Source: Hortaea werneckii (Eukaryota > Ascomycota > Dothideomycetes > Mycosphaerellales > Teratosphaeriaceae). From it: DNA of 64,000 bases. The notes below the pieces were generated by a model, which saw nothing but the letters and a program-made list of their open reading frames with translations, made no database searches and was not told the origin of the DNA. Positions 33,715-46,240 of this stretch are shown here, piece by piece. The DNA is taken from NCBI GenBank assembly GCA_037044905.1, contig JBAOKB010000144.1, forward strand, positions 806,001-870,000, given 5' to 3'. The translations under genes and the position numbers were made by a program. Position 1 is the first letter of the stretch; every line of letters begins with the position of its first letter.

Positions 33715-35498
33715 TTATGCCCGGATAGCCTCTTCAATCTTCTTTGTCGCTTTCAGTAAAGCCTCATCCTGCCAGTGCTTTCCCACGACCTGCAGTGCAA
33801 TGGGGAAGTCATGGAAGAGCTCCGGATCATAAGCCTGCCACTCTCGCTTGTCCTCTTCACTACGCGCAATGTGCGTATCATCGAATTTATCCAAAGACTT
33901 GTCGCATCTGAGTCCGCAAGGCATTACCACTGCGGGCTGATCGAGTATATTCCAGATCGCAGTATAGTTCCAGTACTTAGGCGTGCCCTGCAGAGCTCCA
34001 GCGCCAGGGTAAGCGGGACAGAGGATCACGTCTACACCGCGCTCCTTCATCAACTGGTGGTATGCTTTTCTATATGCTTCTCTCGACGCATTCAAAGACC
34101 AATTCTCCCTGACAGAGAGCGGCTGCTCACGGGAATACTGGATCGCCCAGGTCGTAAGAGGCAGCTCCGGCTCGCCTGTCTTGTCAAATTCAGCACGGTA
34201 GCCTTCTCCGCCGTCGGGGAAGTAGAGTGCGGCGACTATGTCCCAGCCGTGACTGTGGTCAAAGGGCTCCCAGGGAACTACGTTGATGCCGGCTGCTCGA
34301 AGTTTTTTTGACGTGCTTTCGAGAGCGCGCAGGATTGGAGGGTGTGGCCTGACCATCCCGTCGTCCATCATGACGCCTACAGTGAAGTTGGCAGGGGCCT
34401 CGACATCTCGCCACGGGACGGGAATCAGTGTGGTGTCGATGTCCCAGGGCTGTTGATCCAGCAACGCTTTTTGGAAAAGGTCGAGGTCGTTCAGGCTTTG
34501 GCCTAGGGGTCCAGCCACTCCACGAATGGACTCCTGTCCGGCGTTGATGCCGTAGAGTCCCAGGTTGGAATTGCGGAGAGTTGTCGGCCGAAGACCGTAG
34601 CAGTTGTTGAACGCAGCAGGTACCCGAATGGAGCCTCCGATGTCTGTCCCTACACCCATGACTGAGGCTCGGAAGCCAACGCTTGCGCCTTCGCCGCCCG
34701 AACTGCCGCCAGGCGTCAGTCTGAGATTGTATGGATTGAGAGTGCGGCCTGTGATGTTGTTGTCGCAATCAAGGTGCTATCAATATTAGCAGAAGTTCAG
34801 ATGCTCGAGGTCCTTAACGGCATACCATAAGCGATTGCGGTTGATTAGTCCGCACGTGCAGTACAGCTCCTGCGTCCTTGAGCAGCTTGACAATTAGAGC
34901 ATCCTCGTCTGATACGTGCGAGATTTTGGAGACAAAGCCGGCATGCGTGATCTTACCGGCCATTTCCAAGTGTTCCTGGGAGACGTCAATACAAATACTT
35001 TGCTTTGTGATAACAACATGCGGAATATGCTTGCAATACTGACCTTGATTGATATTGGTATACCGTGCAGAGGTCCGGCGAGCTCTCCAGTGCGAGCAAA
35101 GTACTCATCGAGTTCATCGGCCTTTGCAAAAGCCTCATCTGAAAGGAACTCGGTGGCAAAGTTGAGCTGCATTGCCGTCAGATACGATACCTGTAGCCTA
35201 TAAGCCGCTACTTGCCATCTGCTGTCCAATTGTTGCACGCTTTAGAAATGCCGTTGTAACTTGACGGACAGTCCAGTCACCTGACAGGTACTTGTGAATG
35301 ATACCCTCCAGCATCTTGCTCCGTAATTTGAAGTTCGAGGTCCGAGAGGATGCCACTGGTCTTTGGCAAAGACGTGATGTCTTCGCCAGATTTGGTGGCA
35401 AGCTTGTCGACTGGCAGAGCCCATTGAGCCGGCAACGATTTCCTTTGTATGTCAATACACTTCTGTGACAGAGCCGACCATTGACCTATTGAGCCCAT
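33715..35498 (-). CDS. Amidase (acetamidase / GatA-like signature family), frame changes near 5' end
   Basis: Amidase-signature enzyme that releases ammonia from amides. Start MGSIGQWSALSQ at 35498; clean exons are 34826-34975 and 33715-34776. The middle exon ends TNQPQSLM, and the last starts HLDCDNNITGRTLNPYN. The signature GGSSGGEGASVGFRASVMG contains the Ser cis-Ser of the Ser-Ser-Lys triad, with the Lys in PISIKE across the 34976-35043 intron. VGTDIGGSIRVPAAFN holds the nucleophilic Ser. In the first 455 bases the frame moves twice: near 35310-35330, between SDLELQITEQDA and LEGIIHKYLSGDW, and near 35190-35250, before LNFATEFLSDEAF. The second may hide an unresolved intron. The gene lies next to an MFS transporter and an amine oxidase, fitting nitrogen scavenging. 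Confidence 0.85.
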
Positions 35499-36092
35499 TC
35501 TGAAGACTTTAGTAGATGCGAGATAAACGGGAATGTGCAGGAGAAAGCGAAGAGGAAATGATGGTAAACTTGGCCTGACAAGCACTCAAATGCGCCGCCT
35601 GATACCGATATCTGAGATACGGTCACTCGCCACTCGCGGCCGGCTCCACAGAGCAATGGGCAATGGCACAGTGTAGTGTTCATGATTGCTGAAGCGAGTG
35701 GAGGTCGGGCAAGGAACGCTTGCAATGTACGCACGGACCCTCTCGGGCGCGGCTTATCTCTTCTGTCGGCCATCATGTTTCCTCTTTCGAAAAGACATAC
35801 GACCTGAAGATACTGCTGATGTCTCGCAGGAACGATAGCCGAGATAGTCGGCTTCAAACGATGCGTCGGCATTTTTGAGGCTAGGTATCACAATCATGGT
35901 TTGGATGAGAACGAAGACAACTTGCCACCGTCCACTGGTCGTACTTTGAATTCAGATCGTTCCTTGCAGTCCAACGTGTATGCAAGGGTTTCTGAGAAAT
36001 CATATCTATCACTGATCTATCTGTAGGTATCTAAAAGTGATGCCTGCTCTATGCGCTGGTCCTTGAGCAACGTGTGAATCTGCCAATCATGA
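35499..36092. other. Intergenic; amidase promoter
   Basis: About 590 bp between the amidase start and the MFS 3' end, both on the reverse strand. No gene recognised. Confidence 0.5.
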
Positions 36093-38176
36093 TCAATGGT
36101 TGAGACCTTTAGCACGAGCAGCCTCGACATGTCCATAGTACCTCTCAGCACTGCTCTCCCGGAGCTTTCGGCCATATTGAATGAAGACGGCAAACGAAGC
36201 ATTCCAAGCAAAAGCGATACATCCCGCCATTATAAACGTATCTCGATAGCCCATGTTCTTGACCCAAGGGGTAATGCTGGAACTGAATTAGCCACAGATG
36301 ACCACGAGAAGGCAAAGCCACTAACCCATAGTTTATGGCAAAGCTAAGCGTATTCCGGATAAGAATACAAGTAGTCACCATATCGCCGGAGAGCTCAGGA
36401 TAGCTGCTAATAGCGTAGCCGAGGGCACCAGCAACCGAAAGGGCCGATACGACGGCAAGGCAACCCTGAGAGAAGACCAAGCCGAACCAGTGGATGTTGT
36501 AAGTCACCCCCAGTCCATATAGGAACAACGAGATGGGCGCCAGGATCGTCGGGATGATGAACATGTACAACGTGTGCTCTGATTCTGATATGCCGCCGTT
36601 GCGACGTGCGAGTTTCATGGTAAGCACACGTCCTAGTTTGCCTGAGTCGCATTGTTAGCGAAATATTGATATCAACGTGGCGATGGGCATCATACCGCAC
36701 GCATAGCCACCGATGATAGCTCCTATGATACCCGCAGAGTATGCGCTGCAATGTCCAGCGTCGACCAGCCATAAAAAGACTTATAGACAGTTCCGGTGGT
36801 AGCATTCTGGATGCCGGTCCACACAAGGTTATTTGCACCGTACATGAAGCCCGCGTAGACAACCGCAGGATAGGTGAAACCTCTGAAGGGCGCCAGGAAG
36901 ATATCGAGCATCCGGTTTGGTCGCTTCTTGTCCAAGAGGCTAAGCTTCTGCCAGTAACTTTTCCTGGGATAGATCGTCTGTCCTGGTTCAACATCCAAGA
37001 CCTGCGTGGGTGTTGTTTCCGCCTTCGGATGCTGTTTCTCGGTATGCTGTTCGGCATCAACCACGTCGCTGTCCGGCTGGAGCGAATGACTGCTTGTAGA
37101 TGGAGAGGACTCTTGAAAATGCCGAGGGGGACAGTCGAAGTTGGTCTCCTCCATCAGAAAGAAACAATAGACGAAGGAAATGCCGATCCATATTGCGCAC
37201 CACCACTAGATCACACTGTCAGAACCTCTCGGTTTTAGAGAAATATTACATCACTTACAAGGCTCCACCTCCAATCTTGGCCGTAGTTGATAAAGCCGCT
37301 CAGCATTGGCGCCAGCTTGCCTGTGAGGGACAGCGTGAACCCGTACCATCCCAGGTACTTTGGCCTCTCATGAGCAAACCACTATGTTCCGTCAGCAGTG
37401 CAACAACGTTTCAAGCCGCCGCAAACACGTACGATATCGGTGATGGAGATCTCACAAAGCGACTCCACAGGAGATCCGAAGAAGCCTTGCAAGCATCTGT
37501 TGGCGAGATACGTACTACGCACGGTGCACCACGGTGCGCTCGCCAGGATCGCCTGCTCAATGTTCAGCAGAGGCCACAAGCAATCTTTCAGCATTACACT
37601 CACAATGTTTGCGGCCATCGAGACTAGGTATGTTGGCCTTTTTCCGTACTGAAGGGCCAAAGGTTGCCTGCCATGTGTCAGCAATTTATATGCGCCACGC
37701 AGGAGGCCACAGAGGGCTACCAAAGGATACAGGCCCAACCATAGCACAAGACTGCGATTCGATTAGCTTGGCATAAAGCATCTGCGGCTCGCAGCACTCA
37801 CACATGACACCTGTTCCAAGATTGAGATCATCCAGGACAAGACTGGTGGCTTCCTGAATTGGCGTGACGACCGAGTAGACGATTGAAGAAGGTATGGCTA
37901 CCATGAGGGTATACCTAGTGCAGTCAGCTACCGCGTTCTTGATCAACCGCCCTGCTTATTCGCGAATCTTTACATGATAACGCAGGACGTTGCCAGCAGT
38001 TTCCGTTTGAAAGACCAGTTCAGAGGGTCTTCAGGGTCCTCAGACGGCATTGGGTGTAGCACTACATCTTTCTCGGAGCTGCCATCGGCGTGTCTCCCTT
38101 CCACGTTGCCGTCAAGATCAATCAGACGGACTGTGCCGGGTGGGAACCGTTCATCATCGGCCGGAAGTGGCGACAT
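36093..38176 (-). CDS. MFS transporter (DHA1-like), nine exons, one frame break
   Basis: Twelve-helix major-facilitator transporter of the fungal drug:H+ antiporter 1-like group (HOL1-type). Nine exons: 37974-38176, 37802-37914, 37721-37751, 37604-37667, 37433-37552, 37259-37381, 36696-37205, 36326-36641 and 36093-36276; all introns are GT-AG and 46-71 bp. The start PPGTVRLIDLDG and SEDPEDPLNWSFKRK is typical of the group. Then come LNLGTGVMFLCYGWACILWQPLALQYGKRP (in parts), ERPKYLGWYGF, and after the sixth helix LMEETNFD with a hydrophilic central loop. In the seventh exon the frame moves near 36749 inside GWSTLDIAA...YSAGIIGAIIGGY; exon length 510 should be 511. With that base the protein is 554 residues. 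The substrate is unknown; its divergence from the amine oxidase suggests an amine, amide or polyamine. Confidence 0.85.
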
Positions 38177-38860
38177 CGTCGGAAACAATCAGTGCAAGCA
38201 ATGACACGGAGCAAGTGATGTGAACAGCTTGAGCAGTAGCAGTACAGTCTTGTGTTTTATAACTCATAAGTTTTGTAATGCGCAGTCGCACTACCCTTTA
38301 AAGGCCGGTCGAGGAACACCTATCTCTCGACAGCCCCGGGTGTCACACCCGGTGCTGCTCCACTACTCCTCACGGCATGGTATGTGAAGGTTCCCAAAAC
38401 TCCAGATAACCTCCACAGAGGCGAGGCCCAGAGAAGTTGCAGCTGGCTGTCTCAACCATCGAGTGAGTTCGCAAAAGAAGCCATGGTAGGAGACGGGCAA
38501 CCTGATAAGCAAAAGCTTGGCAGGCACGTTCTTGGATCGTCCGCCTATCTCGGCCGGTGAGACGCTATGCTTTGCCAGGCAATGCCTAGCGAAAGAAACG
38601 ACGCCACAGCTGTGATACGGTTCTGATGTACAGAATTCGTCAAAGCTTGGGCAGCCGGTAAGCCGCAAATCAAAGACGTCGCTGGTTCGTCGTACGGGCA
38701 AGCGATCCCTGACTAGAGATAGGTGGAGCGGCCAGACATTAAACTCCAAATGAACCCTGTGCTTCGGCGCGAGGGTGATCAAGTTCGCCAAATGTCGATA
38801 TAATCAAGTTAGCCCTGCTTGTAACTTGAAGCGTGATTAGACAAACAGCACGACCAGCAA
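38177..38860. promoter_or_regulatory. Divergent promoter, MFS transporter / amine oxidase, with GATA cores
   Basis: 684 bp between divergent start codons. GATA cores: CTATCT 38330-38335, GATAAC 38405-38410, GATAAG 38504-38509 (full consensus), CTATCT 38545-38550 and GATAGG 38718-38723. The density suggests nitrogen control through AreA-type factors. That is inference only. No gene is recognised within it. Confidence 0.4.
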
Positions 38861-41001
38861 GATGTCTGTGGCACCCAACACTTCAACCGGCGACCCGCCT
38901 TTACCAATCTACAACTGCGTTGCGAACGCGACCTCATCCATTACGCCTGATCTCTGACAGTGAGATCTTCGAGGCGAGGAACATCCTTCTCGAAAACCTC
39001 AGACAAGGCGAAACGCCACCCAGCATCCGCTTCAAAAACATCACGCTGCATGAACCAGCCAAGGCCGATCTACTGCCTTATCTCGACGCAGAAGCATCAG
39101 GAACACCGGCAGCGCTTCGACCATTCGTTCCCAGATGTGTGGAGATAATCTGGAGCACTGCCAATGAGCGTATCGTCCATGAAAGCATCATCAGTCTTGA
39201 TGCCAATGCTGAAGTATCCGCACAGGCCCACAGAAGGGGCAGCACGGCTCCATAGATCGGTATGAGGCCAAGTCGGCCGCAGAGAAGATCGTCAATCATC
39301 CTGAAGGTCCAGGCTGCAGTGAAAGCTTTGGGGCTGGCTGAGGATGTGACGATTGCGTGCGACCCGTGGATGTACGGCGCCGACCGCGATAATGATGAGG
39401 AGACGCATAAGTTCATCCAGGGATATCTGTATGCTCTTGCGCCCGGCAAAGGTCCTGAGAGCAATCAGTACTCCTATCCTCTGCCATTCTCCCCAGTGTA
39501 TGATGTCTTCAATGGTGAGCTGGCGAGGATCGAGCCGATGGGAACGGGAGGTCGAGAGGACGGCCTGCAGTTGAACACAGCGGACGGACTGCCGATGGCT
39601 CACTGCGTACCCAACGAATACCATGCAGACATCCTGGATGGGCCTCAGAGGACTGACTTGAAGCCACTGCACGTGACCCAACCGGAAGGTCCAAGTTTCA
39701 ATGTGACCGATGGGAACTGCGTCTCATGGCAGAAGTGGCGCTTCAGAGTCGGCTTCAATTACCGGGAGGGCATGACGATCCACGATGTCCGTTACGATGG
39801 ACGGCCAGTATTCTATCGGCTGAGTATTAGCGAGATGACGGTACCTTACGGCGACCCCAGGACACCTTACCACCGCAAACAAGCCATGGATCTCGGTGAT
39901 GCTGGAGCCGGGAGCTGCGCGAACAATCTCCGGCTTGGTTGTGACTGTTTGGGCACGATCAAGTACTTCTCAGGCTGGCTAAACGATGAGAACGGTATGC
40001 CAGTGCCAGCAGAAAACGTTATCTGCATGCATGAGCAAGACGGCGGGATCGGATGGAAGCATACTCACCGCTTAACTCACCATGCGAGCGTGGTACGAGC
40101 GCGAAACTTGGTCCTGCAAACGATCATTACAGTCGGCAACTACGAGTACATTTTTGCTTGGATTTTCATGCAGAATGGGAACATTGATCTCGAAGTCCGA
40201 GCGACAGGTATTCTGTCTACGTCGTTGATCGATGAGGGCAAGACATCTGAATGGGGCAATGTGGTTTCCCCGGGACGCTCGCGGCGAATCATCAGCATCT
40301 CTTTAGTATGCGTGTTGATCCGATGATAGATGGTTCGCGGAACACGGTTGTGCAGGAAGATTCTATCCAATACCACAGACCGAAGACGAGAATCCGCATG
40401 GGAACGCTTGGCGCGTGGCGAAGACACCGTTCGAGACTTCGGGGTACGGTGACGCTGATCCATTTGCCAACCGTTGCTTCAAGATCGTCAATGAGAACAT
40501 CTTCAACCCTGTATCAGGAAATCCGGTAGGGTACAAACTTGTACCGCAGCCATGCCAGCTCCTGCTCGCCGGCAAAGACTCTGTGGTGCGCAAGAGGGCG
40601 AAGTTCGTGGAGCATCATATCTGGGTGACCAAGTATCACGACGGCGATCTGTGGGCCGCAGGGAAATGGACGAACCAATCTCTCGAAGAAGTAGATGGTC
40701 TGGCAGACTACGCATCGGACGCGCCGACAGCGTTCGTGATGAGGATCTAGTCCTTTGGCACACGTTTGGCATGACGCACAATCCTCGAGTGGAAGACTTT
40801 CCAGTCATGCCTGTGGAGATTACGACCATCATCTTGAAGCCTGCTGATTTCTTCACTCGAAATCCTGCCCTGGATGTGCCCAGGAGCAAGCAGAGTGAGA
40901 ATCGGAGCGTGCTCTACCAGGATCCCTTGGAAGCCGCGTTGCGGGACAGGCGCAATGTGGTGATTGCGACAAGGCCAAGCTCTAGATACTGTGTGACATG
41001 A
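38861..41001 (+). CDS. Copper amine oxidase; six single-base frame breaks
   Basis: Copper- and topaquinone-dependent primary-amine oxidase, converting amines to aldehydes plus NH3 and H2O2 (peroxisomal or cytosolic in fungi). Start MSVAPNTSTGD at 38861. The cofactor site is visible as TVGNYEYIF, where the Tyr after Asn becomes topaquinone. The catalytic-base region reads YDGRPVFYRLSISEMTVPYG, and the copper-site HTHR is at about 40060; the third His lies in FGMTHNPRVEDFPVMPVE. The frame changes near 38930 (-1), 39228 (-1), 39306 (+1), 40267 in a CCCC run (-1), 40364 (-1) and 40719 (-1). With these six, 2141 bases become 2145, giving exactly 714 residues, the normal length. No introns. As read it would be inactive. 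Substrate range is not deducible. Confidence 0.88.
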
Positions 41002-42182
41002 GGAACCATCAGGAGGTGGCCTCACTAGTACCTGGAGGGGTTGCCTGCCGTAGCATAACGTGCGAGGAGAAATGAGAGCTCATCTGAAATTTGAATTAAG
41101 CTATAGGTTGTATAGATGTCGTATCATAGCATTGTGAGCGTCGCGTGTCTGCTCGCTCGTCGATCCTCACCTAGGCCTCGGCTGTTCCAATGCTAAATGG
41201 GGTTCTCCCGACACTGCCGGGCCCCGGGACTGCCAACCGTTGCCTTGCACAGGCCGCTTGCATGAGGCTGCATGCCGAGCATGCTTCTATGCACAGCCAC
41301 AATCCTTAAAATGCTTTTCCGGGCCAGCATTGTCTTCCGAGCAGGGATGCAAATAGGAGTCAAGGACATTTAGAGAGTGGTATTGCCAGACAGTGTCCAG
41401 TTGATGTAGTGTTACTAAGGCCGTATTGCATGATTTTCCCCGACTTCATGTGAAGTTCCCAGCTGCAGGGATTCCGCCACCCCAGAGAAAAATACGAGAC
41501 TAGATGATGTGTATCGAAGTTTCCTGTGACGCCAATCCTGGGGACCTCGCCGCCGGTCCCAGGAGTTGCTATGATTGCTCATCGATCAACCACCGTCGCG
41601 GCTGCATAGGGGATAGGAGAATGTCATTGAGAGCGAATTGAAATCAAAAAGCAATCATTCCATTCGCGCGGTTCGAGAAAGACGATCGGGTTCTCGAAAC
41701 GTCATTATCGCAGGGTCTTTCCCGCGTAGTAGTGGAAGATTACCCGCTAGCGCGTCCTACTGGGCGGACTTACGAAAGCCACCAAGTGCACCAAAGCCAA
41801 AGCATCCATTCGCTACCGGGGGGCTTCTTACTTGACTTTCTGCCCAACCACACTCTCTGCGCACGAGGGCTCCGAATTGCCTCCTCGTCCGTTCCGTTCT
41901 GTTTGATACTCTCTTTACGCTTCTTGTTGACCCGGCTATAATTTTGGTATGAGTCTTGTAATGGTAAGTTCACCGCGTAAGGCATGAGACGATTCGAGTA
42001 CAACTGTGCAACTGTGCAACTGCAGGGCATGGGATTTGCCTTGAAACACCTACACCTTCTGCGCATTGAAGCCGCGAAACGCCCTCGGCTCCAATCAGGC
42101 TCTCTGATTCCACGCCACTGACCTCCCAGCTTTCGCAGATGTCTCCTTAAAACCCCCTTCGTTCGATGGCAAAGGCCCGATG
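41002..42182. other. Intergenic, no gene seen
   Basis: About 1.2 kb between two forward genes. The right part is presumably the promoter of the TRP-like gene. Short frames only. Confidence 0.5.
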
Positions 42183-45100
42183 AGTGCTTCTCCTCGCAGC
42201 GCCATGCTGGCGCTATTTTCCCTCCTGGGCCTCACCCTCCTGAACACGCCGCTTGCCGATGCCGCCTTTATCAACTTCGATAACTGCTTACCCGATAATA
42301 TCATCAACTCCTGATCCCTTGCAACTGCAATTCATACCCCTCTACTTCGACGCAAAGTTCAACCAGTCTGCAGATGGATATCCTATGAACATCACGATAT
42401 ACGGGAACGTATCAGGACAGCTAGTTCAAGGGGATTATCCACCGGCAGATGATCCACAATGGGAAGATCCGGATGCGAAGTTTGGCAAGATCGCAGACGT
42501 TGGCTCCGCGGACAAGTACAGCACCCTGCTGGCCAACTTCGACGTCCTTACATACACGGCGTACAATGCAAGAGCCCAGCGGTTTTGCCCGACTTTGGTG
42601 AATGGCACGTGTCCGTTAGGTCCATACTTTGACGCAAATGAGAGCAATCCATACACGCTCCCAGCTTTCTCAATTGGACATGAGTTTGGGGGCTCGTACG
42701 CCTTCAGCACGCTGGCTGGCACGGTGAGGGTGATTTCTGGTGATACTGGAGCACCTACGGTTGCGTGTGTAAGCGCCAACATTACGCCTGATCTTGGTTC
42801 CAGTATCGCCTCGATGCTCACTTGGCTGCCCGCGGCCATCTTGATACTTAAGGGGATAGCGACGCTGGCTGCGGCGATTTGGTCACCCTGGGGCAGTACG
42901 GACATCTTCCGCTGGACGAGCAATTACGGCCGAGACGAAGATCAACTGCGTCTGGTGACGCCTGGCTTTGGAGATTGCCTACAGTACATCCAATTTGTGA
43001 CGCTTACTGGCGCTCTCTCCCTGCAGTATCCGGGTTTCTACCAGCCAGCCGTCAGCCAGACGAGTTGGTCACTGCTGATGTTCAACGAGAGCTTTGTCAG
43101 TCATGGAAATGGCACCCCAAACCCGGTCGATGGAGTTTACAAATACAATGGCACTTACGGCTTGACGGCGATGAGCCAATTGGTTGGTATGGAAGATACC
43201 GAAGACATCTGGGCGTGCATGGCTGTATGGCTCCTTGTCATTGCTGTCATCGTCGTTGTGGCGTGTCAACTCGGCTTTATTGGAAGATGGCTCTACCACA
43301 AGATCACCAACACCCAGGAGACGGATCTGCAGGCCAAGAACGTACCATTCACCCTCGGCAATCTTGTCCGACTGATGTTCAACTACTTCATCTTGCCGAT
43401 TGTGTCCATCAGCTTGTTCCAGCTGGTCATATCCCCACGGTCGCCTGCGAGTGTCGTAGCTTGCGCGGTCATCCTCCTGGTCATCATGATTCTCGCAGGA
43501 GGATGGATATTCCGAGTCATTTTCAAGACGAAACCTCGCACGATCCTGTTCGACGACATGCCGACTGTGCTGCTCTACGGGCCGCTCTACAACACGTACA
43601 GCGATAGCGCTGCTCCGTTCGCGCTTGTACCGGTGTTCATCACCTTCATGCGTGGTGTTGCACTCGGCGCCATACAGCCTAGCGGAATCGCACAGATCAT
43701 CGTGCTGGCCATCTGCGAGGTCATCCTCATCTTGACACTCAACGGTTTCCGGCCCTTCCAAAACCAGACCAGCATGAACGCCTACCACACATTCTTCAGC
43801 GTCGCGCGACTCATCACGATTCTCCTTTCGATCGCGTTTGTGCCAAGCCTCGGTGTCAGTCAAGCCTCCAAGGGTTGGATTGCTTACGCCGTTCTGCTGA
43901 TACATGCGTGTGTCCTTGTGTTCGGCTTTTTCTTGAACGCGGCGCAGACACTGATTGAGGTCATTGCGCGCTCCTTTGGCGTCGCAGGTGATTCTCAGAC
44001 TGGCGCAATTCGAGGTAGTATCTTGAATTTGCGTATGCTGAAGAAGAGGCGAGACCGTCCGACCGGCGATCGGGCCAGCATGACGAGCAATGCTGCGATC
44101 CTGCAAGATGCCGATGCGCGAGACGCGTACCATGGTGGACGATCTAGAAGCATGTCCGCTAGTAGTCAACAGCTTCTGAACCAGGTCGGCGCAGCCCAGG
44201 CACCAAGCGTTCATCGAATGAGCGGCTTCGAGCAGTTCAGTAGCGATGGAGAATTAGGTTCTCCAACCATGGACGCAGAACACCCTCAGCCCGGTGTCCC
44301 ATACATGACCGGGGCAGCAGCCGCAGGCATGAAACCAACCCTCAATGTCAAAACCACCGATGCTGATCGCTCCGATGGATTTTACCGGAGGCCTCGGAGA
44401 ACAACGAACCCACTAGATCCTGTCACGCCAGGCGCTAAGACAAGACAGAGCGTTGCTAGTATAGAATACCCATACCAAGATTCGCCTGACGGTCAGCCAT
44501 CACACCAACCTCGCAACCAGAGTTACGATAGCGCATTCCACGATCGCGATTCGCCAGCCCCAGCCTATTTCAGGGATAGCGACCAGAGTGGCAGCGATAC
44601 CGGACCGCAGCGGACTGACTACGCCGTCCGCGAGGTCGACCAGTACTACAATCACAGAGGCCCAGCACTTTCAGACCAGCCTACCCGAAAGCTCAAGACC
44701 GGACCCGCAGATCCGGAAGGTCCAGCAGCGAACGCTCAAAGTTGGTTCACCAAAATGATGTTTGGAATGAAAGGGAAGAAGCAGAAGGAGCCCAGCAAAG
44801 GTTTCGAGGTGGTGCGGAGTTCTCGGATGCCAAAGGAATTCCAGCAACAACAGGGTCAGGATGAGGGCGTGGAGATGCAAAACAATCCGGCTTTGCGACA
44901 AGCGAGATATCGTGACAGTCCGCCTGTGCAACGGGGTGAAGGTCAGGCTGTAGCAGGCGCTGCGAGATCGGGTGATGTTAGCCCTGTCACGGACGAAGGC
45001 GATGTGCAACCGCAGGACTTTAACTTCGGCTTTGATGGTTCTGATGCTATGCAAAGGCGGTCGGTCCAGCGGGGCAGTACAAGAATGGAAGATCCATACT

Positions 45101-45716
45101 TCCAACAGAACACCGCATATGGAGGTGCTCCTCCCACAGAAAGGAACTTCGACGTCGAAAGCGATTACGATCCTCGCCCCTCCGATGCCAGCTCTGTCCA
45201 GCCAAGGAACGCCACGGGGTTCACACTTGACCCCATCGATGCTGGTGGCGGGCTTGACATGCCCTCCCGCTTCAACTCCAGGCACAGCGCGCAGCAACGC
45301 CACTCTGCAACGGCAAAGGCCCCCACCGGCTCCGAAGCACTCCACACTGTCGACGAAAGAGACTGGACCCATCCGCAACCGGGCAACCCCATCCAGCGTC
45401 AACCCTCCGGCCCACCCGTCCCGCGACGCAGCTCAAGACGCACCTCCTCCCAAGACATCTCCGACATCGCACCGCCTCTACCGCGCCAACGCCAGCGCGA
45501 CGTCTTCGAGGGCTTCGACTCCGGCCACGCCTCCTCCGAGGAAGATCGCCCTTCTAGCTACGCCAGCGTGAGCCATCACCGCGCGGGGATAGTATCAGTC
45601 GGAATAGTATCGGCCATAGCGCTGCGATGCAGGGCACCAGCGCCGAGATCTTCAGTCGGTCGCCTTCGGATCCGCAGCATTTGGGCGGGAACGAGGACTT
45701 TTTGCGGGAAAGGTAG
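42183..45716 (+). CDS. TRP-like / FLC family membrane protein, two frame breaks
   Basis: Fungal transient-receptor-potential-like protein (ML-like lipid-binding domain plus TRP domain; yeast FLC/YOR365C and Pkd2 relatives), linked to calcium and ER/cell-wall homeostasis. Start MSASPRSAMLALFSLLGLTL at 42183 is a signal peptide. The ML-like luminal domain (about 42260-42790) is rich in Asn-x-Thr sites. Multiple helices follow (42790-44000), including IACQLGF-like and GFRPFQNQTSMNAYHTFFSV blocks, then a long hydrophilic tail of about 560 residues rich in Ser, Gln and Arg. The signal-peptide frame meets the rest near 42300-42310 (one extra base), and the tail changes frame at the GGGG of 45585-45588 (one missing), ending at 45716. 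Corrected length is exactly 1,177 residues. Confidence 0.85.
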
Positions 45717-46240
45717 TCCGGAGAAGCGCGCAGCACCCGGGACGTGGTGACGGATGGGTAACGACGGCATGATTGAGTCTACTTTTGGAGAAAATATTAC
45801 AAAATTTGGTGGTCTTACAGGTGTACAAGAGGAATTTGGGCGTATGGAACAGCAGAGGGGAAAGAACAGTCACTAGTGTAGTGGCTACCATGATTCATTA
45901 GCGAGGCGTCCCGGTATGGTATGTGTCAAAATAAAATTGTAGGCAAAAGATGGATTAGGGCTTGTATAGGAATGGCATCATCTCCAATGTCCTGTTATAA
46001 GGAGGTTTTCTTTCGTCTGTAACTTAATGCGAGTGTACTATTTCCCCTGGATAAGCTATAGGGTTGAAGAACGTGTCTGTTGTTATTTATTCGATTGTGC
46101 TTTGTGGAACTTTTCATTTGTGGGCTTGTACGACGGGGATGTGGGTTTTACTGAAGGGGGGTATGTCGTTGAATTGGAGTGTTGATGTCTATTGCGTGCT
46201 GCATACAGAGACAGCTGGAAAAGGGGGGAAAGCTGTAACT
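45717..46240. other. Intergenic, convergent 3' flanks
   Basis: About 520 bp between convergent genes; AT-rich parts and no gene recognised. Confidence 0.5.

Noticed and set aside
35180..35245. Short intron (21-46 bp) in the amidase 5' part
   Set aside because: Candidate GT-AG pairs are too short or put the downstream frame in the wrong phase; left unresolved as a frame change.
43069..44214. 381-residue open frame antisense to the TRP-like gene
   Set aside because: It mirrors a well-supported membrane-protein frame; composition is polar and it has no domain. A shadow of the codon bias on the other strand.
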